A DNA stretch of 22,283 bases. It comes from CAZJYC01 sp964550165. GTDB taxonomy: Bacteria > Acidobacteriota > Aminicenantia > Aminicenantales > Aminicenantaceae. This document shows positions 8,330 to 15,082 of this stretch, piece after piece (positions within the stretch are counted from its first letter, which is position 1; each line of letters opens with the position of its first letter). Location: positions 1 through 22,283 of the forward strand of contig CAZJYC010000043.1 of the NCBI GenBank assembly GCA_964550165.1, in the 5' to 3' direction. Both the position numbers and the translations under genes were made by a program. The notes beneath the pieces are model-generated. The model made no database searches. It saw only the letters and a list, made by a program, of their open reading frames with translations, and was not told the origin of the DNA.

Positions 8330-10078
8330 TTAGCGCTGGACACGGCCCGCGGTTTCTCCAGCGGCGAACTTCTCAACCTCTTCAACGCTGGCCAGGCTGA
8401 AATCGCCAAAAATCGAATGCTTGAGACAGGCAGCCGCCACTCCAAAATTCAGTGCTTCCTGGTCTTTTTTACCTTTTAAAAAACTGTAAATCAGCCCTGC
8501 AGCAAACGCATCTCCTGTTCCTACCCGGTCAAGAATCCAGACATGGCGCCTCGGACTCTTGTAAAAACTCTTGCCGTCAGACAAGCACGCCGACCAGATA
8601 TTCTCCGAGGCGGAGAGACTCTCCCGGAGGGTTATGGCCACCTTTTTGAAGCCAAAGAGCTTGACCAAAGTTACTGCCAACTCCCTATAGCCCTGGATAT
8701 CCAGCTTCCCGGATTGAACATCTGTCCCTTTGGCCTCAAGGCCAAAAACGCGGCTCGGGTCTTCCTCATTTCCGATGAGAATATCCACAAAGGGCATGAG
8801 TTCTGTCATCACTTCCCCCGCCCTCTCTTCGCTCCAGAGTTTTTTGCGGTAGTTCAAGTCCGCGCTGACCGTGACTCCCTTCTTTCTTGCAATTTCCAGG
8901 CCCTGGCGCAAACAATTCAGAACGGATTCGCTCAGAGCCGGCGTTATGCCGGTCCAGTGGAACCATTGAGTTTCCTCAAGAATTTCCTCCCAATTAAAAT
9001 CACCGGGCTGGATTTCAGAAAATGCTGAATGAGCCCGGTCATAGACAACTTTTGAGGGCCTTGGACCAGAGCCTTGTTCCAAGTAATAAATTCCCATGCG
9101 TTTGCCTTGGCGCAGGATAAAATTCGTGTCCACGCCATAGCTCTTCAATAGGCTACAGGCATTATCGCCGAGCTCGTTTGGAGGAAGCGCTGTGACAAAA
9201 GAAGCATGGATTCCGAATTGAGCCAGGGAGACAGCAACGTTCGCCTCGGCGCCCCCAAAATTCAATTCAAAATCTCTTGCCTGCTGCAGCCGGACACCCT
9301 GAGGCGGGGATAAACGAATCATCAGCTCTCCGAAAGTGACAACGTTTGGCCTGGAGACTTTAGTCATGACTTTCTTGGCAGGAGTTTTTTCAACAGCCGG
9401 GGACTTGGCTTCCAGCACGGACTTCCATTTCTGCAATTCCTGTCTCATCTTCTCAGGCTCGCCAAGATATTTTGTCAAGGCCGAAGCGCAGAAAATCCCT
9501 TTTGGGTCCTTTCGGGTTGCTTCTTTGAGCGTCTCAAATGTGATTCCACCCGTATAGACTACAGTCAGTCCTTTGTAAGGTCCCTGCCAGGACTGGGCGA
9601 GGTCCATCTGGGAAACTTTCCCAGAAAACGCGGGAAAAAGTTTGTAAGACCACTGATAGGGATATTTCTCCCGCAGCTCATCCAGGGAGCAGCCGTAACC
9701 CTCGGCTTTCTGAACGAGCTGCTTGCCTGCGTCTGACAGGCCACCGGGAATGCAGAGCACATCATTCTTCACGCAGACATCGACCACGGCTGGAATATAA
9801 TCTGCCGAGACAATGCCCGCAGCGCCGGCTTTGATGGCAGCTTCAGCCTGCTCGCGGGTCATCACCGTGCCGCCAAGGACGAGCGCTTTTGGATATTTCT
9901 TACAAATGGCCCTAAGTCCTTGGGTTGCATGGTCTGAGCGGAAGGCAATTTCGAGAATGATTCCATATTTCTTGAGAATTTCGTAAGCGGCAACGCATTC
10001 TTCTTTGCTCTTTGGCATGAGGAGAGCGATCAGCCGGCTCTTTTTTAGATCTTCAAAAACTTTCCTTGATTGGCTCAT
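8330..10078 (-). CDS. Fused KDPG aldolase and 2-keto-3-deoxygluconate kinase
   Basis: One 582-residue open frame joins two enzymes that are normally separate. Residues 1-215 form a class I KDPG/KHG aldolase barrel: Glu43 in LEIAFRSDH, the GGTV strand end at 69-72, the Schiff-base lysine K146 in YKLFPA, and the phosphate-binding TGGI at 177-180. A linker rich in Lys, Pro and Ala (about 223-243) follows. Residues 244-582 are a PfkB-fold KDG kinase: VTFGELMIRLSPP, the FGGAEANVAVSLA substrate region at 274-286, DLNYRKKLW at 407-415, and the catalytic GTGDAFAAG with Asp523. Together they would phosphorylate KDG to KDPG and cleave it to pyruvate and glyceraldehyde-3-phosphate in the cytoplasm. The usual PxTPTE turn of the aldolase is replaced by PGGLSDAGKQ, so substrate range may differ. 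A strong Shine-Dalgarno run (GGAGGAGG) precedes the start. It lies 45 bp after the SDR gene. Confidence 0.88.
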   Translation of the reverse strand: MSQSRKVFEDLKKSRLIALLMPKSKEECVAAYEILKKYGIILEIAFRSDHATQGLRAICKKYPKALVLGGTVMTREQAEAAIKAGAAGIVSADYIPAVVDVCVKNDVLCIPGGLSDAGKQLVQKAEGYGCSLDELREKYPYQWSYKLFPAFSGKVSQMDLAQSWQGPYKGLTVVYTGGITFETLKEATRKDPKGIFCASALTKYLGEPEKMRQELQKWKSVLEAKSPAVEKTPAKKVMTKVSRPNVVTFGELMIRLSPPQGVRLQQARDFELNFGGAEANVAVSLAQFGIHASFVTALPPNELGDNACSLLKSYGVDTNFILRQGKRMGIYYLEQGSGPRPSKVVYDRAHSAFSEIQPGDFNWEEILEETQWFHWTGITPALSESVLNCLRQGLEIARKKGVTVSADLNYRKKLWSEERAGEVMTELMPFVDILIGNEEDPSRVFGLEAKGTDVQSGKLDIQGYRELAVTLVKLFGFKKVAITLRESLSASENIWSACLSDGKSFYKSPRRHVWILDRVGTGDAFAAGLIYSFLKGKKDQEALNFGVAAACLKHSIFGDFSLASVEEVEKFAAGETAGRVQR

Positions 10079-10123
10079 CTCCTCCTCCTTTTTTTCCTCA
10101 GTTCTTCAGGGCCAAGATCTCAT

Positions 10124-10918
10124 TCACAGGCGCTGAATGTTCATTCCGCCGCTGACCTCAATTACCAGGCCTGTGGAATAGCCAAAATATCCCCTGGCCA
10201 GGGCATTCACAGCTTGAGCCACATCTTCCGGGAATCCCCATCGTCTCTGGGGAACAAGGCCTTTGGCGATGAGTTTGTCATATTTTTCCCTGACCGGCGC
10301 AGTCATGTCTGTCTGAATTATTCCCGGACGGACCTCATAAACATTGATTCCATACTCGGCAAGCCTGTCGGCAAAAATCCTTGCTGCCTGGCTGAGCGCG
10401 GCTTTGGAGATACAGTATTCTGCTCTTGAAGGAGATGAAACGTAAGCGGAAATGGAAGAAATGAAAATGATGCAGGGCTTCATCTCTGATTTTTGCTTGG
10501 CCTGTTTGGCCATGATGCTGGCGACTTTTTGAGTGAAAAAAAACGTTCCTCTCATGTTGACAGACAGGACTCTGTCAAAGCTCTCCGCTGTGGTTTCAAG
10601 AATGTCCAGCCTTTTCTCGGGCGCGATCCCGGCATTGTTCACCAGCACGTCAATTCTTCCAAACCTGTCCAGAGCTTTTTTTAAAATTTTCGGATGGTCA
10701 TCCAGAGAGGAAATATCTCCTTGAACGGGAAGGAAGATCTTTTTGAATTTTTCGACTCGCTCCTTGACTTCAAAAAGACCGGATTTTTTATTTCTTGGCT
10801 CATAAAGGATGTCATTCCCGACAATATCAAACCCGTTCTTTGCCAGCTCGAGGGCTATGGCGCGGCCTATTCCCCGGCCGGCCCCGGTCACCAGAGCCAC
10901 TGGATTGTTATTCATCAT
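10124..10918 (-). CDS. Short-chain dehydrogenase/reductase (FabG/KduD-like)
   Basis: A classical 264-residue SDR. The nucleotide-binding motif TGAGRGIG is at 11-18, the structural NNAG at 94-97, and the catalytic triad is Ser155, Tyr168 and Lys172 (YCISK). The C-terminus (SGGMNIQRL) is typical of 3-oxoacyl-ACP-reductase-like and sugar dehydrogenases. An insert of about 12 residues after beta-2 (ILYEPRNKKSGLFEV) is longer than in FabG. Since the next gene handles KDG/KDPG and no fatty-acid gene is near, a sugar or sugar-acid substrate is more likely than an acyl-ACP; this is inference from context. The cofactor cannot be fixed with certainty, although Asp36 after beta-2 favours NAD. GAGGAG stands a few bases before the first of two adjacent ATGs. 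Confidence 0.85.
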   Translation of the reverse strand: MMNNNPVALVTGAGRGIGRAIALELAKNGFDIVGNDILYEPRNKKSGLFEVKERVEKFKKIFLPVQGDISSLDDHPKILKKALDRFGRIDVLVNNAGIAPEKRLDILETTAESFDRVLSVNMRGTFFFTQKVASIMAKQAKQKSEMKPCIIFISSISAYVSSPSRAEYCISKAALSQAARIFADRLAEYGINVYEVRPGIIQTDMTAPVREKYDKLIAKGLVPQRRWGFPEDVAQAVNALARGYFGYSTGLVIEVSGGMNIQRL

Positions 10919-11160
10919 TGCTTCTCCTCATGGATTTTCTTGACCACGCTCCTTTCACCCGCTCAATGTGACAATATAAATAATACGGCATCTCCATTAG
11001 TACCGAGATTCTATCATAAAAAGAAACAGAAATCAGGCGTTAGCATTTTAAATTCCCTGATAAAAGGCTGCCTCGGAATACCCAAAGATTTTTGGGCTAG
11101 CCGCAGCGACTATTGAGGATTTAGCCTTCGGAGTTTGCTCTTCAAAAGATTCCAAAAACC

Positions 11161-11187
11161 AGAAAAAGGGGACAGTCCCCTTTTTCT
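11161..11187 (-). terminator. Perfect hairpin ending the flavoprotein transcript
   Basis: AGAAAAAGGGGAC (11161-11173) is an exact inverted copy of 11175-11187 around a single central base. On the minus strand it begins 1 nt after the stop codon of the flavoprotein and gives a GC stem followed by a T-run. The core GGGGACAGTCCCC is also known as a dispersed intergenic repeat in many genomes, so it may be a repeat serving as a terminator. It would separate the flavoenzyme pair from the SDR/aldolase genes. Confidence 0.6.
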
Positions 11188-11188
11188 C

Positions 11189-13198
11189 TTACCTGACGAT
11201 ATTATCCTTCAAATATTCATTCCAAACATTCTCAAACCACGCTTCTTCCTGCGGAATGGGCCTGATCTCAACCCAATTCTTTTTTACCTTGAGACCTTCA
11301 TCGAGGTAGATTTCTAAAATGTGCTTGTTCACGAAAGAATCTTCTTCATTCAGGCGGAACCTCCACTCTTCGCCCAATTCCCGGCTGGGCTTCTCGCCTT
11401 CGGGATTGAGGACAAGATAAGAGCCGCGGCTCTGTCCGCCTTTCTCCAGGTATTCGGCAATCGCTTCCAGATACACGGTATGGGTTAGACACAAATCCAA
11501 GTTTTTGAATGCCGCAGGCAGTTTCTGAGCTGAGTGAATCTTCATGCCGCTTCTCAACCTGGAATAGAGGGCCCAGGCCTCTGTTATGGCCTTCTTGATC
11601 TTTTTTGGGCTGCGGATATGAGCTCCGCAGGAAGACATTCTCTCCTGAATTTCTTTCCTCGCCTTGTCGAGGATTGCTGCATCTTCAGCTCTGGAGTCGA
11701 TTATTGTTTTTGCATACTCGAGCTTACTTTTTATTTGCGCCTTGGCCGAAGTGAGGAAATTTTTCACATCCTGCGGCTTGGAATTGTACCTTTTCACAAT
11801 GTAGAGCGCAGCCCTCATGCTTCCCACCTGGCCTGAATTCAGGGCAGAGCCTCCTGGCCTGTAGACACCGTGAGTCCCGTTGACCTCGCCCGCAGGAAAA
11901 AGATGCTTGATGCTGGATTCCCACCAGATATTGCCTCTGAAGCCGCCGTTGTTGTGCTGGGCGCAGACCGCTATTTCCAGATACTGCCGGCCGAGGTCTA
12001 TGTTCTGGCTTTTGTAAAGGTCAATGGCAGGCTGGTTCATTGTCCTTAACCGCTCGATGGGCGTCCCGAACAAGGCGCCTGATTTTTTCAAATAGCTGCG
12101 GGCTTCCTCATCCAGTAGGTCAAAGGAGAAATCTTCGAGCTTCCCGCCTCTGCTCGGATTTCGGGTGAAGTCAAGAAAGACTCTTCTTCCTTTGATTGCA
12201 GTCTCCTGGTAGACAAGAATGTCTATCAAAGATGAGCCATAATGAGCGACCTTTCGAGGATCAAAGGGCCACTGGTATCCTTTTAAGAAAATCGCAGTGG
12301 CCAGCTTCCCCATGTCAGGAAAGTAATCATTCAGGAATTCTTTCTCATCCTTGCCGCTTTTACCGGTGGAAACATAGCGGGGAATGACCTGCTGGTATGT
12401 TCCTGAAAGATTCCAGCGGAATTTGACCGATGCCAGGCCGTACTGGGATTCAGTGAGATTGTTGGCGATGGCGCCTGTTTCAAAGGCGAGCCCATGGGAG
12501 CCAAGCTGGCTCTCCGGGTAGACTGAGGCTTTGTACATCCCGCCCGGACCCCCTGTACCCAAAACAACATTTGTCGCATTGAAAACAACAAAGCCGCAGT
12601 TTTCAGAATCAAGGTTGTCCTTATCCAGGGCAACAGCGCCGATGGCATGTTTGTCATCCGCTTTTCTCTGTATCAGCAGGCCAATGACTTCATGCTTGTC
12701 GAAGACCGGAATTTTTCTGCTCTTAACTTCTTTAGCCAGACATTCGAACATCAAACGGGAGGTCAGCGGCCCGGCTGAAGTTGCCCTCCCGCGCGGGTCA
12801 TTATCGGTCTTATATCCGGTATAGGCTCCGTAGCGATCATGGGGAAAAGGGACGCCCAGGTTGACAAGATTGAAAAAAGCCATGGCTGAGTTCTGGGCTT
12901 CGCAGAGGGCGATGTCGCCGTGCATGCATCCTCCTCTGAACAAATCTCTGGCCATTTCGAGCGGGGAATCGGGGATATTGCCTGAAAGAGAAAGCTTGTG
13001 GTAGGTTTGCTTATCCGAGCCGGCATTGTTGGATGTTCCTGCGCCCCACAGGTCGGTGGCGATGGCAATGTCCTTTTGCCCCCACTTTGAGAGATGAACT
13101 GCAGCGTTCAGGGCCGCAACGCCGCTGCCGATGATGAGTGTGTTCAGAGAATAGACCGGAATTCGAACTCCTTCGATTTCAACAAAGCTTTTTTCCAT
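11189..13198 (-). CDS. FAD-dependent oxidoreductase, fumarate reductase/SdhA flavoprotein-like
   Basis: A 669-residue flavoprotein. The dinucleotide-binding fold is at residues 19-50 (TLIIGSGVAALNAAVHLSKWG, with the glycines at 24 and 26). Further family features are GAGTSNNAGS (52-61), NATNVVLGTGGPGGMY at 207-222 and, near the C-terminal end of the FAD domain, HLFPAGEVNGTHGVYRPGGSALNSGQVGSMRAA (432-464), comparable to the AGE...G...R/GG pattern of succinate dehydrogenase and L-aspartate oxidase flavoproteins. There is no signal peptide, so it is probably cytoplasmic. The open frame extends back to 13414, but the ATG at 13198 is chosen: it has a strong Shine-Dalgarno sequence (AAGGGAGG), the FAD fold begins directly after it, and the extension would overlap the upstream gene. 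It follows the OYE-type gene by 74 bp and is probably its redox partner. Substrate unknown. Confidence 0.82.
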   Translation of the reverse strand: MEKSFVEIEGVRIPVYSLNTLIIGSGVAALNAAVHLSKWGQKDIAIATDLWGAGTSNNAGSDKQTYHKLSLSGNIPDSPLEMARDLFRGGCMHGDIALCEAQNSAMAFFNLVNLGVPFPHDRYGAYTGYKTDNDPRGRATSAGPLTSRLMFECLAKEVKSRKIPVFDKHEVIGLLIQRKADDKHAIGAVALDKDNLDSENCGFVVFNATNVVLGTGGPGGMYKASVYPESQLGSHGLAFETGAIANNLTESQYGLASVKFRWNLSGTYQQVIPRYVSTGKSGKDEKEFLNDYFPDMGKLATAIFLKGYQWPFDPRKVAHYGSSLIDILVYQETAIKGRRVFLDFTRNPSRGGKLEDFSFDLLDEEARSYLKKSGALFGTPIERLRTMNQPAIDLYKSQNIDLGRQYLEIAVCAQHNNGGFRGNIWWESSIKHLFPAGEVNGTHGVYRPGGSALNSGQVGSMRAALYIVKRYNSKPQDVKNFLTSAKAQIKSKLEYAKTIIDSRAEDAAILDKARKEIQERMSSCGAHIRSPKKIKKAITEAWALYSRLRSGMKIHSAQKLPAAFKNLDLCLTHTVYLEAIAEYLEKGGQSRGSYLVLNPEGEKPSRELGEEWRFRLNEEDSFVNKHILEIYLDEGLKVKKNWVEIRPIPQEEAWFENVWNEYLKDNIVR

Positions 13199-13202
13199 GT
13201 TT

Positions 13203-13210
13203 CCTCCCTT
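13203..13210 (-). promoter_or_regulatory. Ribosome binding site fixing the flavoprotein start
   Basis: AAGGGAGG on the minus strand, 4 nt before the ATG at 13198. It decides between this start and the longer open frame reaching 13414, which runs into the preceding gene and has no such site. Confidence 0.75.
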
Positions 13211-13272
13211 GCGGAATAGCTTTTCTTCACCGGAACGGAGCAAGATGTTCAACCTGATCCATAGACCTATTT

Positions 13273-14631
13273 TTATTCTTCCTCTTCGCCAGCATCCACG
13301 ATGTCCCGGAAAACCTTCCTGTATTCCCTGCCGTAAATCTTTTTGTCCCGGACCGCACAGCCGCTGATATGGCCGGCGCGCATCAACTCCGTGCAGCGGG
13401 AGCAGGTGATACAAACCTTGTCCGGGTCCATTCTGCCTTTCGCCATCAGGTCTCTCGGCGCATCCGGATAAGCCAATGAGCTTCTGCCAGGGCCGATTAA
13501 CATGGCCCCTCTCCTCTCGACAACGGCTGAGGCGACATTAGGAAAATAATGACGCAGCCAGGAATAGCCAGAGCCGACAAAGGGGACCTCGGGAAATGTT
13601 TTCTGGAATTCTGCCGTGATTTTCAGAAGACGAGAAACTCCTTCCAGAGGGTGCTCTTCGGGCAAGGGCGCCCCGGGAAGCGGGCGGTCGAAAGGACGGC
13701 CAAGATGGGGACTGTGGCTGGGATTGCCGGCTGTGATGTTGAACATGAGACACCCGAGCTCGATGAGGGAGCGGACCAGCTCTTTTGGCTCGCTCAGGTC
13801 GATTTGAGGAGAATCCCCTTCCTTGACTCCCCAGCCATATGGATAGGGCAATCCATCGAAGGCGCTCAAACGGACAGCAGGAAAAATGCCCGAAGCTTCT
13901 TCTCCGATGTTTTGGATAACCTGCCTGAGAAAGCGAGTTCTGTTCTCAAAGCCTCCTCCGTAGCGGCTTTTTTTTCTGCTGCGGGCGGCCAGGAGTTCAT
14001 TGACAAGATAGCCATGGCAGGCTTTGATATCCACAGCGTCAAAGCCGGCTTCCTGGGCCAGCCGGGCTGCCTTCACAAACCTGTCCTGCAAACGGTCGAG
14101 TTCTTCATCGCTCAGGATGTGAGCATTATCATTTTCCTTATCGAGAAAAGGATTACGGAAAGCGACCAAAGGCTCAAACTTTCCTGTTGGCTTACTGTAG
14201 CGGCCAGAATGGGTCAGTTGGAGCACAAGAAAAACCTCATGGGATTGACCGAAAACTTTGTAGGCTGAACGCCGGGTCTGTTCCACAAGACGTTTGAAGC
14301 TGTCCAGAGTCTTCGCCTGGAGCAGAAGTTGATGGGGATTTGAACGGCCTTCAGGATCTATGCTTGTCGCTTCAAACCAGATGAGTCCGCTTCCGCCCTC
14401 AGCAAAACGCTTGTAGCGCCGAAAGGTCAGCTTGCTGGGCGCCCCCTGCTCGGCATCAAAGCCCTCCATGGGCTGAACAGCCAAACGGTTGGCAATCTTC
14501 TTCCAGCTGATATCGATATAAGTAAAAAGAGGAGCTATCGAATCCTGGAAAGGAATTGCGACCTCTAATTCTTCAGCTTTTTTCAGCAGCTCAGCGCTGG
14601 ACCTGAATCTGAAAGACTGATGCCGGCTCAT
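13273..14631 (-). CDS. Old yellow enzyme family oxidoreductase with C-terminal 4Fe-4S motif
   Basis: A 452-residue (alpha/beta)8 flavin oxidoreductase. It shows QPMEGFDA at 53-60, LQLTHSGRYS at 137-146, the FMN/substrate segment CHGYLVNELL at 205-214, RYGGGFENR at 223-231 and the phosphate-binding VGSGYS and GAMLIGPGRSSLAYPD near 352-390. Four cysteines, C407, C410, C413 and C425 (CX2CX2CX11C), form a cluster motif like that of trimethylamine dehydrogenase and 2,4-dienoyl-CoA reductase. Those relatives are about 650-730 residues because they carry FAD/nucleotide domains after the cluster; this protein stops about 27 residues after the last cysteine. The neighbouring separate flavoprotein could take over electron transfer (inference). 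No Shine-Dalgarno sequence precedes the ATG; a TATTAT box at 14640-14645 would put transcription about 2 nt before it. It is the first gene of the cluster. Confidence 0.82.
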   Translation of the reverse strand: MSRHQSFRFRSSAELLKKAEELEVAIPFQDSIAPLFTYIDISWKKIANRLAVQPMEGFDAEQGAPSKLTFRRYKRFAEGGSGLIWFEATSIDPEGRSNPHQLLLQAKTLDSFKRLVEQTRRSAYKVFGQSHEVFLVLQLTHSGRYSKPTGKFEPLVAFRNPFLDKENDNAHILSDEELDRLQDRFVKAARLAQEAGFDAVDIKACHGYLVNELLAARSRKKSRYGGGFENRTRFLRQVIQNIGEEASGIFPAVRLSAFDGLPYPYGWGVKEGDSPQIDLSEPKELVRSLIELGCLMFNITAGNPSHSPHLGRPFDRPLPGAPLPEEHPLEGVSRLLKITAEFQKTFPEVPFVGSGYSWLRHYFPNVASAVVERRGAMLIGPGRSSLAYPDAPRDLMAKGRMDPDKVCITCSRCTELMRAGHISGCAVRDKKIYGREYRKVFRDIVDAGEEEE

Positions 14632-14728
14632 TTTTATAAATAATATCCCAAATTTTCTGAAAAAAGAAATACTCTTTATTTAAACGAAACTCTCTTTTCA
14701 AAATTTCTTAATACCGGAAACTGAAAAT

Positions 14729-14767
14729 TAATCCATTTTATTGAACACAATTCAAAAAAATGGATTA
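14729..14767. promoter_or_regulatory. 17-bp inverted repeat, candidate activator/operator site
   Basis: The left arm TAATCCATTTTATTGAA (14729-14745) and right arm TTCAAAAAAATGGATTA (14751-14767) are reverse complements except for one position, with CACAA between them. The centre is about 137 bp upstream of the start of transcription predicted from the sigma54 promoter, within the range usual for enhancer-binding protein sites, and about 115 bp upstream of the divergent OYE-type gene. No regulator gene is in the window. Confidence 0.5.
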
Positions 14768-14858
14768 TAATCAATTTTAACAAGAATTTTATCAACGACG
14801 AATTTCTATAAATTATTAATAATAAATAAATTGTAATATATTTGATTTTGAAACAATT

Positions 14859-14874
14859 TGGCACATATTTTGCA
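14859..14874 (+). promoter_or_regulatory. Sigma54 (RpoN) promoter of the TonB-dependent receptor gene
   Basis: TGGCAC at 14859-14864 and TTGCA at 14870-14874 have the exact -24/-12 spacing of the sigma54 consensus TGGCACGNNNNTTGCW, with a single deviation (A instead of G at the seventh base). Transcription is expected near 14885, leaving a leader of about 198 nt. A sigma54 promoter requires an ATP-dependent enhancer-binding activator. Confidence 0.75.
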
Positions 14875-14894
14875 AAAGCAAATAAATGCAAAGG

Positions 14895-14904
14895 AAGGAG
14901 GTGA
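14895..14904 (+). promoter_or_regulatory. Isolated perfect Shine-Dalgarno sequence at the 5' end of the leader
   Basis: AAGGAGGTGA matches the complement of the 16S rRNA 3' end over ten bases. It lies about 10 nt after the predicted transcription start and about 180 nt before the receptor ATG, and no start codon stands at translational distance. It resembles STAB-SD elements, which stabilise mRNA by binding 30S subunits; that role is inferred. Confidence 0.4.
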
Positions 14905-14941
14905 GAATTAGAGGACTATCTAAATTAATGGCAAACAGGTG

Positions 14942-14997
14942 AGAGCGCATTAATCAAAGAATTTAGAACTAAACCTTAATGAATGAAAAAGCGCTCT
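14942..14997 (+). promoter_or_regulatory. Leader hairpin of the receptor mRNA
   Basis: AGAGCGC (14942-14948) pairs with GCGCTCT (14991-14997), and inside it CATTAA (14948-14953) can pair with TTAATG (14976-14981). It is followed by no T-run. Function unknown; it does not resemble a riboswitch I know. Confidence 0.3.
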
Positions 14998-15082
14998 TAG
15001 GGCATTGTTTTCTTATTGCCAGCAAAAAAGCTGCGCAAACATTGTTCAGATCAAAAGAAAAAAGGGGAAAAAAACAAGAAAA

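Larger units (their letters stand above)
14632..15082. other. Divergent regulatory region
   Basis: About 450 bp between the OYE-type gene and the receptor gene, very AT-rich on the left half. It holds the 17-bp inverted repeat (14729-14767), the sigma54 promoter (14859-14874), an isolated Shine-Dalgarno sequence (14895-14904) and a leader hairpin (14942-14997). An 18-codon frame (14886-14942) is probably chance. Confidence 0.6.

Noticed and set aside
13199..13414. N-terminal extension of the flavoprotein frame
   Set aside because: It overlaps the end of the OYE-type gene in another frame, is Arg/Gly-rich and not protein-like, and a strong Shine-Dalgarno sequence marks the internal ATG at 13198.
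13549..14268. 239-codon plus-strand open frame opposite the OYE-type gene
   Set aside because: It mirrors a well-supported minus-strand gene and has no recognisable domain or ribosome binding site.
14886..14942. 18-codon leader ORF before the receptor gene
   Set aside because: Its ATG would be at the very 5' end of the mRNA and the good Shine-Dalgarno sequence lies inside it, not before it.
15005..15082. N-terminal extension of the TonB receptor frame
   Set aside because: It would place 26 charged residues before the signal peptide; the region is better explained as the mRNA leader.
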